From: Aldersonia sp036524855
GTDB lineage: Bacteria > Actinomycetota > Actinomycetes > Mycobacteriales > Mycobacteriaceae
DNA length: 64,000 nucleotides
Direction: 5' to 3'
Assembly: GCA_036524855.1 (NCBI GenBank)
Contig: DATDBL010000119.1
Coordinates: 1 to 64,000 of the forward strand
Under the pieces are notes generated by a model. It saw nothing but the letters and a program-made list of their open reading frames with translations, searched no databases and had not been told where the DNA came from. Of this stretch, positions 41,733 through 50,269 are shown piece by piece (within the stretch, counting starts at the first letter, position 1; every line of letters starts with the position of its first letter). The position numbers were made by a program, and so were the translations under genes.

Positions 41733-42621
41733 GGATGCTCCTGGGTGTGTGTGGGACAGCGTTGAGGGGGTGTGGGCGCCGGCTGGCGACGAACGAGTGG
41801 CGCATCTCGCCGATACCTTCCGCGTGGGTGACGAGTTCGTCGCCGGCGCGGATGAGGCGTTTCGGATCGCGGGTGAATCCGATTCCCGCGGGTGTCCCGG
41901 TGAAGATCAGGTCTCCGGGCCGCAGCGGCAGGATCGACGAGAGCCAGGAGACGAGAGCCGGTATCGGGAAGATCAGGTGACGGGTCCGCGACCTCTGCAT
42001 CAATTCGCCGGAGAGGACGGTGCCCACCTCGATGTCGGCGGGGTCGTCGAACTCGTCGGGTGTCACCACCGCGGGGCCGATCGGTGCGAACCCCGCGAAG
42101 GACTTACCAAGGTTGAATTGCTGTGGGGCCGGCCCGGACAACTGCAGTTCCCGTTCGGAAAGGTCTTGGCCGACGGTGAGTCCCGCGACGTACTTCCAGC
42201 CGTCGGAGGCGGCAACATTGCGTGCATCGCGGCCGATGACGGCGACGAGTTCGACCTCGAAGTCCACCGAACCTCCGGGGTGCTCGATGGCGTCGTACGG
42301 CCCGGCGATCGCCGCCGGGAACTTCGTGAACACGAACGGCGCGTCGGGGAGTTCGAGGCCCGATTCGGCCACGTGGTCGGCATAGTTGACGCCGACGGCG
42401 AAGATCTGCCCGGGCCGAGGCACCGGCGCCTGCAATTGGGATTCGATCAGCGGTTCGGTGTCGCCGAAGGACGCCGAACCGGCCCACTCGAGGAACTCAC
42501 CCCATCGATCGAAGATGGCTTGGGGATCGGCGGAAAACCGCTGTCGGCTCGACTGTTCGACGTCGATGACCCCGTTTCCGGTCACGATTTTGAGCCGACC
42601 GGACTGATTCACGACCCGCAC
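41725..42621 (-). CDS. Fumarylacetoacetate hydrolase-family protein
   Basis: A 298-aa enzyme of the FAH/HpcE family, which hydrolyses or isomerises beta-diketone ring-fission products. Metal-binding and active-site segments: 'IFAVGVNYADHVAESG', 'PGGSVDFEVELVAVIG' (metal Glu residues), 'GLTVGQDLSERELQ', 'GKSFAGFAPIGPAVV' and 'GDLIFTGTPAGIG'. It probably acts after ring cleavage by the VOC dioxygenase encoded 28 nt upstream. Starts with GTG 42621. Confidence 0.9.
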   Translation of the reverse strand: MRVVNQSGRLKIVTGNGVIDVEQSSRQRFSADPQAIFDRWGEFLEWAGSASFGDTEPLIESQLQAPVPRPGQIFAVGVNYADHVAESGLELPDAPFVFTKFPAAIAGPYDAIEHPGGSVDFEVELVAVIGRDARNVAASDGWKYVAGLTVGQDLSERELQLSGPAPQQFNLGKSFAGFAPIGPAVVTPDEFDDPADIEVGTVLSGELMQRSRTRHLIFPIPALVSWLSSILPLRPGDLIFTGTPAGIGFTRDPKRLIRAGDELVTHAEGIGEMRHSFVASRRPHPLNAVPHTPRSIHV

Positions 42622-42649
42622 GGGTCCTCCTTTGCGATTTCGAGCGAAG

Positions 42650-43222
42650 TCAGCTGGTCAGGGCGGCCATCGGGTCGGGCAGGTCCGGGCTTGTCTCCAA
42701 CGCCCAGGTGTGGGTGGTGATCTGGGAGACCGCCGCTCCCTGCGAGAGGGCTTCCCGCATCCGCTCGGGAACGAACGAGACACCGACCGGATTGTTGCCG
42801 TACTCCGTGCCGTGCATGTACGTCGTCGCCTCCTCGGGACTGGCGAAGTTGTCGATCTGCAGTTCGACGAAGTTGCCGTCCGGGTCCTGGTAGTACAGCG
42901 ACGTGGTGACCCCGTGCTGGATCGGCACCTTGGGCACGATGCCCTTGCTCTGGAGCTGGTCGTAGCGGTCGAGGAGCGCCTCCAGCGTGTCGAACGTGTA
43001 AGCCGTGTGATGCATGCCGGCAGCCCGCGGATTGCGGGGCTCGAGCTGCACCGGCGCCCCCAGGAGGGCGATGCGATGGTGCTCGTCGTCGAAGGTGAGG
43101 AAGCACAGGCCGTGCCCTTCGTAGACGACGTGGGCGTCGAGCACGGTGCAGTACCAGTCGCGCATCTCCGCGAGGCGGCTGGTCTGTAGGACGACATGCG
43201 CGAACTTCGGTATGGCGGCCAT
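42650..43222 (-). CDS. VOC-superfamily extradiol-type dioxygenase
   Basis: A 190-aa vicinal-oxygen-chelate protein with metal ligands His9 ('FAHVVLQTS'), a His in 'GMHHTAYTFD' (about 68-76) and Glu in 'PDGNFVELQIDNF' (about 119-131). This triad matches small type I extradiol dioxygenases (biphenyl-diol dioxygenase relatives). It would cleave the catechol or hydroquinone made by the monooxygenase. ATG 43222, with AAGGG upstream, is the first gene of the three-gene minus-strand operon, divergent from the PucR regulator. Confidence 0.82.
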   Translation of the reverse strand: MAAIPKFAHVVLQTSRLAEMRDWYCTVLDAHVVYEGHGLCFLTFDDEHHRIALLGAPVQLEPRNPRAAGMHHTAYTFDTLEALLDRYDQLQSKGIVPKVPIQHGVTTSLYYQDPDGNFVELQIDNFASPEEATTYMHGTEYGNNPVGVSFVPERMREALSQGAAVSQITTHTWALETSPDLPDPMAALTS

Positions 43223-43536
43223 CGGTGACCCTTTCGTTGGCGGTGCAGGACCGGGATGCGTGCCTTGACCTGCATGATCGGGTGTGTCGTGTGCCACAAT
43301 TTCATCCGATCGGGGCGGCGTCCGCCACTGTCCAGGACACAGGCCGAGGTCGCAAAACTGGCCCCGAGGCCAAACCGCCACCACCGGAACTGCGGGGTCG
43401 GTGGCCCCCGGCGCCGTTGTCCGGGCGAGAATGGACAGCGAGTGGTTCGGGTGGCCGGACGATTCGTCGCCGCGCCGGTCGGTGGGACCGATGCGGTGAC
43501 GCTCCGAGACGGGGCTGTCGCGACGGAGGAACAACG
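43223..43536. other. Divergent promoter region of the phenolic operon and pucR
   Basis: A 314-nt gap between divergent genes. It contains TGGCC-CCGA-GGCCA near 43360 and a TGTGCCACAA sequence near 43285 that could be operator half-sites. No gene seen in it; both promoters should lie here. Confidence 0.4.
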
Positions 43537-44817
43537 GTGCACTGGACCCAGCAGCTCGCCGGTACACGATCACACGAGACCGAACTGAAATGGCTCGGCC
43601 TCGACGCCGAGCGGGTTCGAGCCGACATCGGAGACGGTGCCGTGGCGTGGGCTGTCGAGGTCGGTGAGCGCATCACCGAGCGGATCGCGCGCGTGATGCC
43701 CCCGCTCGGCGAGAGTGAGCCGTTGTTCCGCGGGATCCGCCGCGCCACGACCGCAACCACGATGCGCGCGCTGGCCTTGATCGCCGGCCTGGACGAGCCG
43801 CACACCTCCCTGGCGGGCGTCGACCTCGTGGAGATCTCCCGCGACTTCGCCCGTCGCGGACTCGAACTCAACGACCTGCTGCGCGCCATTCGAGTCGGGT
43901 ATGCGGTCCTCGCCGCCGCACACCTCGACGCCGCCACCGAGCTGGTGCCGCAGTCCGAATGCATCACCGAGCTGCGCAGGATCTCGGTCCTGTTGTTCGA
44001 GGTGTTGGACGACTTCACCGGTGTCGCGGCAGAGGCCTTCGTCGAGGAGCAAAATGCTTGGGCTGCAAGCGTGTCGGCAGCCCGACTCGACGTGGTGAAG
44101 AACATCATCGACGCAGTCCCGATCGACCTCGCGCACGCCGAGCCGATACTCGACTACCCGTTGCGCGGCCAGCACCTCGCGCTCATCGCCTGGATCGACT
44201 CGTCCCAGGGCCTGCCGCGGAAGGATCTTCGCGACGTCGTCGAACCCGTCCTGCGGTGCTGGGGAACCCCCATCGCGACCCTCGTGGTCCCGGTCGGGTC
44301 GCACACGATGTGGGCCTGGGGTGCAATAGGCGTAAGTCTGCGACGCGGACTGCACAGCGCTCTGCCCCGATTCGACGGAATCAACATCGTCGCCGGCCAC
44401 CCCGGCGACGGTCTCGACGGCTTCCGCACCAGCCACCTCGAGGCGGCGTCGGTCGAACAACTCGTGCGCCTACGCGCGACGTCGGCGTGCGGAAGCACCG
44501 CACACGAGGACGTGGACCTCGAGGTGCTGCTGCTCGCAGACCCGGCAGCGGCCCGCCGCTACGCGGTCCGTCACCTCGGGCCCTTGGCCGACGACGATCC
44601 GCGGATGACCGAACTGCGGGTCACTCTCCGCAACTACCTCGATCTGGACCGCAGCCTCGCCAAAGTCGCCGTGCGCGAACATATCGCGCGAAACACCGTC
44701 ACATATCGCGTCCAGCAGGCGTTGACGCTCTGCGCACACCCACCGGGGGCCCCCACCACTGCCCTCAGCAGCGCACTGCGAATCCTGGACTGGCTCGACG
44801 GTCCCGCCTCACATTGA
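43537..44817 (+). CDS. PucR-family transcriptional regulator
   Basis: A 426-aa regulator with an N-terminal RsbR-like/PucR sensor region (about 20-170), a middle domain and a C-terminal PucR-type helix-turn-helix ('LRNYLDLDRSLAKVAVREHI' followed by 'ARNTVTYRVQQALTL', about 360-395). GTG 43537 is preceded by CGGAGGA. Divergent from the dioxygenase-hydrolase-monooxygenase operon and therefore its likely activator. Confidence 0.86.
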   Translation: MHWTQQLAGTRSHETELKWLGLDAERVRADIGDGAVAWAVEVGERITERIARVMPPLGESEPLFRGIRRATTATTMRALALIAGLDEPHTSLAGVDLVEISRDFARRGLELNDLLRAIRVGYAVLAAAHLDAATELVPQSECITELRRISVLLFEVLDDFTGVAAEAFVEEQNAWAASVSAARLDVVKNIIDAVPIDLAHAEPILDYPLRGQHLALIAWIDSSQGLPRKDLRDVVEPVLRCWGTPIATLVVPVGSHTMWAWGAIGVSLRRGLHSALPRFDGINIVAGHPGDGLDGFRTSHLEAASVEQLVRLRATSACGSTAHEDVDLEVLLLADPAAARRYAVRHLGPLADDDPRMTELRVTLRNYLDLDRSLAKVAVREHIARNTVTYRVQQALTLCAHPPGAPTTALSSALRILDWLDGPASH

Positions 44818-44821
44818 GCTG

Positions 44822-44858
44822 CTCGAGTAGGACATACGTGGCGAGCCAGCCGAGGCAT
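44822..44858 (-). pseudogene. Thirteen-codon scar of a Doc-type toxin gene
   Basis: Read on the minus strand, this short segment encodes 'CLGWLATYVLLEQLN', closely matching 'RLGWLATYVFYGLNG' of the intact Doc toxin at 49683-50060, with nucleotide identity over about 25 bases (ACGTGGCGAGCCA and flanks). It suggests that a fic/doc gene once stood here and was replaced by mazEF. Confidence 0.4.
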
Positions 44859-44887
44859 GTCATACGGTCTAGACTCGGTGTATGACA
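44858..44887. promoter_or_regulatory. Inverted repeat overlapping the mazE start (putative operator)
   Basis: TGTCATAC (44858-44865) and GTATGACA (44880-44887) form perfect 8-bp arms 14 nt apart, the right arm covering the ATG of the antitoxin. The symmetry suits autorepression by the MazE-like antitoxin. Confidence 0.5.
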
Positions 44888-45133
44888 ATGCTCAGCTTCC
44901 GCGCTGACGATGACGACGTGAAGTCGGCGGATGAGTGGGCGCGGCGGCTTCACATCGACCGGTCCCAACTGCTCCGCGATGCACTGCGCCGGTACTTGGC
45001 TGTGCTCGCCGCGGACCAGGATGCGCAAGCGTACGCCGAGCACCCGCTGACGGACGACGAGCAGGCCCTCGCTGAGATCGCCGATTGGGGGCCGGCGGAG
45101 GACTGGGCCGACTGGGCCGATGCGGCGCGGTGA
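44882..45133 (+). CDS. MazE-like ribbon-helix-helix antitoxin
   Basis: An 83-aa protein: RHH DNA-binding N-terminus ('MLSFRADDDDVKSADEWARR', 'IDRSQLLRDALRRYLAVLA') and an acidic, Trp-rich C-terminal tail ('WGPAEDWADWADAAR') of the kind that fills the RNA channel of MazF toxins. It overlaps the toxin gene by 14 nt. ATG 44882 lies inside the inverted repeat. Confidence 0.78.
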   Translation: MTMLSFRADDDDVKSADEWARRLHIDRSQLLRDALRRYLAVLAADQDAQAYAEHPLTDDEQALAEIADWGPAEDWADWADAAR

Positions 45134-45428
45134 ACTGTGGTTCGCCGCCACTCCTGGCGGTGACCGGCCGGTACTCGTTCTCACCAGAGATCCAGTCGCA
45201 GACCGGATCGGGACGATCGTGGTGGCGGCACTGACTCGCACCCGCCGTGGCCTGGTGTCCGAGCTGGAACTGACTGCCGCCGAGGATCATGTGCCAAGCG
45301 ACTGCGTCGTCAACTTCGACAACATTCACGCCCTCCCGCGCAGCGCATTCCGACGCCGCATCACCCGACTGTCTCCGACCCGCCTGCACGAAGCCTGCCG
45401 CACACTCTGTACAAGCACCGGATGCTGA
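45120..45428 (+). CDS. MazF/PemK-family endoribonuclease toxin
   Basis: A 102-aa PemK/MazF-fold toxin: 'MRRGELWFAATPGGDRPVLV' (with the catalytic Arg on the first loop), 'IGTIVVAALTRTRRGLVSEL', 'DCVVNFDNIHALPRSAFRRR' and the final helix 'LSPTRLHEACRTL'. MazF toxins cleave mRNA or tRNA at short sequence motifs. Complete. Confidence 0.9.
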   Translation: MRRGELWFAATPGGDRPVLVLTRDPVADRIGTIVVAALTRTRRGLVSELELTAAEDHVPSDCVVNFDNIHALPRSAFRRRITRLSPTRLHEACRTLCTSTGC

Positions 45429-45487
45429 GAGCCGACCGCTGATGAATGCCCGAGTAGCTCGCGCAGCAGGAACGCCACGAGACGTCG

Positions 45488-46264
45488 CTAGCGGTCGGCA
45501 CCCGAAAGCGGGGCGCCCACCGTGAACTTCGCACCGAACGGATCGGTGACAGTCGCGGTCCGCCCATACGCCATGTCCGTCGCGTCGTCCGCGGCGCCGC
45601 CGTTGGCTCTGGCCGCGGCAACGGCCGCGTCGGCGTCGGTGACCTCGAACAGCGTGCCCCAGGCCGACGAGGGCGTGGTCGGGTCGCCGATGATGCCACC
45701 GATTTCGTGCCCGTCCGGCCGGCGCAGAAAGGTGAAGTCCATGCCGGGCAACTCGTCGTTGCCGTCCAAGGTGAAGTCGAAGACCGCCGCGTAGAAATCC
45801 CGCGCCGGGCCGGGGTTCGGTGTTACCAAGTCGTTGCGCAGGAGCGTGTTCGGTTCGTTCACCAACTCGCACCCGACCTGTGCCCGCCCCTGCCACAGCC
45901 CGAACTGTGCGCCCGAGGGATCTCGCACGATGGCCATCCGGCCATCGTCCATCACGTCCATCGGCGCCATCAGCACGGTGCCGCCCGCGGCTTCGGACCG
46001 AGCGACGGTGTCATCGAGGTCGTCGGTGGCCAAGTAGACGTTCCACCAGAACTCGGTTGCGTTCTCGTCGGGGTTGGGCATCAGCGCGGCGACCTTCTTG
46101 CCGCGCAGCAGACATATCGTGTACCTCCCGTACTCCTCGGGACCGACGTCGAACTCCCATCCGAAAATCGACCCGTAGAACGACATCGCTCGATCGAGAT
46201 CGGGGATGCCCAGGTCGATCCAGGTGGGGGTGCCGAGAGGTTGATTCGTTGTGACGTTGCTCAT
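45488..46264 (-). CDS. Two-domain VOC-family (glyoxalase-like) protein
   Basis: A 258-aa tandem VOC protein: domain 1 (about 10-125, 'PTWIDLGIPDLDRAMSFYGS', 'DPSGAQFGLWQG') and domain 2 (about 135-250, 'LVTPNPGPARDFYAAVFDFT', 'DPFGAKFTVGAP'). Such tandem proteins occur widely in actinobacteria as hydroxylase-like or antibiotic-resistance-related enzymes of mostly unknown substrate. Start ATG 46264. Confidence 0.86.
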   Translation of the reverse strand: MSNVTTNQPLGTPTWIDLGIPDLDRAMSFYGSIFGWEFDVGPEEYGRYTICLLRGKKVAALMPNPDENATEFWWNVYLATDDLDDTVARSEAAGGTVLMAPMDVMDDGRMAIVRDPSGAQFGLWQGRAQVGCELVNEPNTLLRNDLVTPNPGPARDFYAAVFDFTLDGNDELPGMDFTFLRRPDGHEIGGIIGDPTTPSSAWGTLFEVTDADAAVAAARANGGAADDATDMAYGRTATVTDPFGAKFTVGAPLSGADR

Positions 46265-46318
46265 CGCTACTCCTCCGCTGCGGCTACGACTTGACGCTAG
46301 CCTGCTGCTCCGACAAGC

Positions 46319-46720
46319 TCACGCCCTCGCTCCTTGTGCCACGGTCGAGAACTCCGACCGCGATAGGACAGGGTAATCGTCATGACATCGGTTACCTGCC
46401 GCATCACGACCTGCCTCGACGGCTGTCCGCACACCGCGCGGCCGGGTCATGGCGGCGAGGCTCGAGAACAGCAGCGCGATGCCGATCCAACCCAGCGTCG
46501 GCACACGCTCATGGAGAACGGCCGTCGCGATGAGTGCCGCGGCGGCGGGCACGACCAGCGACAGGGTGGTGGCTGTCGTCGCCGACACCGTCCGCAGTCC
46601 GGTCCCGAACAGCAGGTAGCCGAGGAACATCGGGACCACCGCGAGGTAGGCGACGACGCCTCCGAGGTGACGCCCCGCCGGCATCGCGCTGGTGCTGGCG
46701 GGCAGCGACGTCGAGCTCAC
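46319..46720 (-). pseudogene. C-terminal fragment of an EamA-type (DMT) transporter
   Basis: The frame ending at 46319 encodes four hydrophobic helices with EamA signatures ('VAYLAVVPMFLGYLLFGTGL', 'TTATTLSLVVPAAAALIATA', 'LGWIGIALLFSSLAAM') but only the last about 110 residues of a normal 290-300-aa transporter. Upstream sequence turns non-homologous at about 46715. A remnant. Confidence 0.6.
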
Positions 46721-46764
46721 CCAATGACGCAGCTTGGTTGACGTCGTCGTGCTAGACACTCCTC

Positions 46765-47606
46765 GTGACCACTGCGGACGCCATCGCCCGTCGGCGTGCG
46801 ATCGCGGGCCGGGCGGCACAGGCCTACGCCGCCAACCCCGACGTCGCCGGTGTGCTCCTCGCCGGCTCGGTCGCTCGCGGTCTGGCTGACGACCTCTCCG
46901 ATATCGAGCTCGACGTCTACTGGCGGCGACCTCCGACGGACGACGAACGGGTCGCCGCGGTGGAAGGCGCCGGCTGGAGCGCGTGTATGCCGATGAGGAC
47001 GAGCACGAGTGGGCAGACGGCTACCTGATCGACGGTGTCAAGGTCGACACCGGCGGGTTCCTGACGTCGACCATCGACGACTACCTCGACGCGGCGCTCG
47101 ACCGCGCCGACATGGAGCCGGAGCTGCAGGTCCGGATCACCGCACTGTTGCACGGGCAGCCACTGCACGGTGCGGAGCTGATCGACGCCTGGCGGGACCG
47201 CTGCTCGGCGTACCCGAACTCACTCGCTCACGCGATGGTGGCGAACGGCCTCGACCTCCGCCCCCGGGGGCGGCTGGAGATGCTGGTGGCCCGTGGCGAC
47301 GTGCTCCTGCTGCACCGTGACCTCGTCGATGACGTGCAGGGGGTCCTGGACGCGCTGTTCGGGCTGAACCACGTCTTCGTGCCACACCCGTTCCACAAGT
47401 GGCTGGAGTGGGAGGCGACGCTGCTCCCGGTCAAGCCAGCCGAGCTGGTTCCACGTATCCGGCGGCTCCTGGTCGCGCCGCCCCGAGAGGCGGTCCAAGA
47501 GGTCTGCGCTCTCGTCGAGGAAACCTTCGACCAGGTCGTGCTGCACCTGCCGGAGTTCGCGGTCGAGCCGTTGCGTACGGCGTTCGAGTTCCGCCGGGCG
47601 ACCTGA
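46765..47606 (+). pseudogene. Nucleotidyltransferase-domain protein with an internal frameshift
   Basis: GTG 46765 opens a nucleotidyltransferase domain with the signature 'VLLAGSVARGLADDLSDIEL' followed by 'DVYW' (GS plus DxD metal site). Near 46975 the reading passes to another frame, continuing 'RVYADEDEHEWADGYLIDGV' and on to a stop at 47604-47606. A single missing base would explain it; restored, the protein would be about 280 aa. Either a natural pseudogene or a sequence error. The C-terminal part (from 46983) reads as an intact helical substrate-binding region. Confidence 0.6.
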
Positions 47607-47864
47607 CGTGGGTCAGCGGAGCTCGCGCATGACGTCGGCGCTCATCGGCCCAGCGCTGCGGTCGTAGGACGTCGCCACGATCTCGCAGTGCCGACCGGAG
47701 CACGTCGGGTGCAGCGTGGCCGGCAGCGGCTGGCCGAGCTGCTCGGTCGATGCTGCGCGCTCACCCTCGATGCGCGCGGACTGCCGATGGACTACACGGC
47801 ATCCGCCGACTGCCACTGCACCGACGGCTGACCGGGGGCGCCGGGCGCCCGGTCGGCCCGACGA
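47607..47864. other. Gap with unidentified remnants
   Basis: A 258-nt stretch between the nucleotidyltransferase remnant and the ArsI/CadI gene. A Cys-rich plus-strand tail ('LGRCCALTLDARGLPMDYTA', ending 'SADCHCTDG') and a minus-strand tail ('CSGRHCEIVATSYDRSAG') are visible, neither with a start nor a recognised family. A GGCGCC-rich hairpin (GGGGGCGCCGGGCGCCC) lies near 47835. Confidence 0.3.
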
Positions 47865-48320
47865 TCATGCGCAGCAGGCAGAGCTGCTCTGGCTCTCGCA
47901 CGCCACCGCGCACTCGGAGGTGGTCTTGCCTTCGGGGTTGGCGGGGTTTTCGTCGGTCACCGCGTAGAACTCCCACCAGCCGTTCGGCACGTCGGGGGCG
48001 GTGACGAACACCTTGTCCTGCACGGCGTGGCAGCACAGATCCTGTTCGGCAACCCTGGCGGACAGGCCGGCTGCCCGGAACCGGTCCAGTCGGTCGAGCA
48101 CCTCGTCGGTGGTCTGTGCCTCGACCCCGAGATGGTTGAGACGCTCACCGGCGCCTGGGTTTTCGATCAGGACGAGCTTCAGCGGCGGGTCTGCGACGAC
48201 GAAGTTCGCGTAACCGGCGCGCTGCTTGTGCGGCGAAACACCGAACAGCGCGGTGTAGAACTCGGTGGCCGCGGCGACGTCGTCGACGTTGAGCGCGAGC
48301 TGAATCCGGGTGGTGGTCAT
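47865..48320 (-). CDS. ArsI/CadI-family heavy-metal resistance VOC protein
   Basis: A 151-aa VOC protein of the ArsI (organoarsenical C-As lyase)/CadI family: 'RIQLALNVDDVAAATEFYTA', 'NFVVADPPLKLVLIENPGAG', 'LNHLGVEAQTTDEVLDRLDR', the vicinal cysteine pair in 'AEQDLCCHAVQDKVFV' that binds As(III) in ArsI, and a Cys-rich C-terminus ending 'SSSACCA'. It would cleave methylarsenite or respond to cadmium. ATG 48320 with GGGAG upstream. No ArsR regulator or arsenic pump remains next to it. Confidence 0.86.
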   Translation of the reverse strand: MTTTRIQLALNVDDVAAATEFYTALFGVSPHKQRAGYANFVVADPPLKLVLIENPGAGERLNHLGVEAQTTDEVLDRLDRFRAAGLSARVAEQDLCCHAVQDKVFVTAPDVPNGWWEFYAVTDENPANPEGKTTSECAVACESQSSSACCA

Positions 48321-48486
48321 AGTGGTCTCCCGTGGGTCGGGACACCGCCCGGTTGCGGTGTCCCTCCTACAGACGAGCGACGACGCGAACGGACGCACCA
48401 TTCTGCTTCGAGGACATTCGGGTGCGTCCATCCGGGCGAACGCCCGTCAGCACAGATGTCAGCAACCTGTCTACGGAGGTGACACC

Positions 48487-49019
48487 ATGACCGGACAACT
48501 CGACACCGTGCCCGAGGATTGGAACCGGGCAATGCGATCGTCGCGCATCCCGACGATCTCGAGTACGGCGCGGCAAGCGCGATCGCCCGCTGGATCCGCC
48601 GGTTCCGGCCCGAGGTGCTGCTCACCGCGACCTATGAGCTCACGTACGGGATGGCGGCCGGACAGCGGATCGTGAACCAGGCCGATCACCGCGCCGTGGG
48701 CGTCGCCGTGCTCGACGCGGCCCGCGATGCCGGGAACCGCTGGATCTTCCCCGATCTGCTCGACGAGGGCTTCGAACCCTGGGCCGGCGTCCACCACGTT
48801 TATCTGATGGGGTCGAACCAGCCCACACACGGCGTCGACGTCACCGACAGCCTCGACGCCGGGATCGCCTCGCTGCGCGCCCACGAGGCCTACCTGCGTG
48901 GGCTCGGCCGGGACTTCGATCCCGAGCAGTTCCTGCGCGCGTTCACCGCAGCGGCAGGAGCGAGCATCGGCGTGCGGCATGCCGTGGCGTTGGCGCAGGT
49001 TCAGTTGCAAGGCGTGTGA
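48487..49019 (+). pseudogene. PIG-L/LmbE deacetylase with frameshift and internal deletion
   Basis: ATG 48487 (GGAGG upstream) starts 'MTGQLDTVPEDWNRAM'. One base appears lost at about 48535, after which the family motif reads in another frame: 'AIVAHPDDLEYGAASAIARW'. The next residues 'IRRFRPEVLLTATYELTYGM' normally lie some 65-70 residues further on, so the middle of the protein is deleted. The C-terminal part ('IVNQADHRAVGVAVLDAARD' to 'ALAQVQLQGV') is intact. A zinc-dependent N-deacetylase remnant. Confidence 0.7.
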
Positions 49020-49610
49020 TGGCCGCGCTGCGCCGGGCGTGGTCCCGAGCGGGGGCGAAGACGTTGGAGACGAACCTGAACGGCATCTTCACCATCATCC
49101 CGGCAAACTGGACCGCGTCCGGACAGGTCAGCCGGTCACCGATGAGTCCGAACAGCGCGCTCATCGCCGCCCGCCAACACGACCAGGACGAGGATGCCGG
49201 CCAGGGCCGCGACAACCGCGCCTCGCCGCGATCGCGCTCGGCTTCCAACCGAGCCAGTTCCCCTCGCACATCCGTAGTTTCGTCGGATGGATCGGGTGCT
49301 TGTCGATCGGTTCGCTGCTGTGTTTGAACCAGCCGATCAGGTCTGGATAGATGCGGGAGAACGTGTCGCGGGTGTTCACGTTGTTGGGTTGCGAGATCGA
49401 GTTCGTGCCATGTGGGATGCGGTGTAGCTGCCGGGTGAGAGTCCGCCGATGTTGGCCAGGTGGCGGTGGTGGTGGTGCTGGCGCCGAGGGTGGCCGACAT
49501 CGACCAGCTAAACATGGACGGGGTCGCCGAATACGCCAAGGCCGGAACGCGATAGGAGCGTTTCCTACGATGCCGCGCGCACACCGGGGTCGCGCGTGGC
49601 TAACCCGTTA
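49020..49610. other. Degraded region with ABC-2 permease fragment
   Basis: No intact gene. On the minus strand about 49040-49190 encodes 'MSALFGLIGDRLTCPDAVQF' followed by 'AGMMVKMPFRFVSNVFAPA', the C-terminal part of a DrrB-type ABC-2 permease in which hydrophobic positions have decayed. On the plus strand 49460-49554 ends in 'RVADIDQLNMDGVAEYAKAG', the tail of an unidentified protein. Confidence 0.45.
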
Positions 49611-49658
49611 GTCGGGCCCGGCGTGGAATGTCGCAACCTCTCCCACGCCGGGCCCGAC
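49611..49658. terminator. Long perfect hairpin, probable bidirectional terminator
   Basis: GTCGGGCCCGGCGTGG (49611-49626) and its exact reverse complement CCACGCCGGGCCCGAC (49643-49658) form a 16-bp GC-rich stem with a 16-nt loop, located 25 nt beyond the doc stop. There is no U-tract, which is common for actinobacterial terminators. Confidence 0.55.
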
Positions 49659-49682
49659 GCCCGGACCAGCCAGGCGCCATCT

Positions 49683-50060
49683 CTAGCGAAGGCGTTGCAC
49701 CCAACGTCCCAATGCCGCAGCGGCATCGGGGTAGTCGACCTCGCCCGAGGCGATAGCGACGACGAGATCGTATGCGCCATCATCCGGTGCCTCCAGGTCG
49801 TAGCCGTTCAACCCGTAGAAGACGTACGTGGCGAGCCACCCAAGCCGCTTGTTGCCATCGACCAGTGGGTGGTTTCTGACGATCGATTCCAGAAGCACCG
49901 CGGCCTTCTCGGGTATCGACGGGTACGCGTTGTCGCCGAAAACCGTTGCTGCCGGGCGATGAGCCGCCGAGTCGAGCAGTCCCACATCCCGAACCGCCAG
50001 ACAATCCAGGTCGTCGGCCAGTGCCAGCAGGTCCTCGAGCGAAAGGTGCGTGACGCTCAC
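49683..50060 (-). CDS. Doc-type (Fic-fold) toxin
   Basis: A 125-aa Fic/Doc protein. The active-site motif is 'HPLVDGNKRLGWLATYVF' (canonical HxFx(D/E)GNK with Leu in place of Phe). Doc toxins phosphorylate EF-Tu and stop translation. GTG 50060 overlaps the antitoxin stop as GTGA. Followed by a long hairpin terminator. Confidence 0.92.
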   Translation of the reverse strand: MSVTHLSLEDLLALADDLDCLAVRDVGLLDSAAHRPAATVFGDNAYPSIPEKAAVLLESIVRNHPLVDGNKRLGWLATYVFYGLNGYDLEAPDDGAYDLVVAIASGEVDYPDAAAALGRWVQRLR

Positions 50061-50260
50061 CGAGCGAGACGATCGAGCAGATCCGCATACCGTGAACGAC
50101 CCTGCGCGGACAGTTGGCGAACCCGCGCGTCCTGCGTCCGGCGAGCCGCCGCGTCCACGATCGCCCGGGCTGCGGCCTCCTGCTTGCTTATACCATCCGC
50201 CTCGGCGAGCAGAGTCAGTGCGCGGTCCTGCTCCTCGGTGAGCCGCAGAGTCATAGCCAT
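50057..50260 (-). CDS. Antitoxin partner of Doc
   Basis: A 67-aa protein with a ribbon-helix-helix-like N-terminus ('AMTLRLTEEQDRALTLLAEA', 'ISKQEAAARAIVDAAARR') and a C-terminal helix ('QGRSRYADLLDRLAR') that would plug the toxin. It is RHH-type, not Phd-type. ATG 50260, with a second in-frame ATG at 50254. Confidence 0.75.
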   Translation of the reverse strand: MAMTLRLTEEQDRALTLLAEADGISKQEAAARAIVDAAARRTQDARVRQLSAQGRSRYADLLDRLAR

Positions 50261-50269
50261 GCCAGATGG

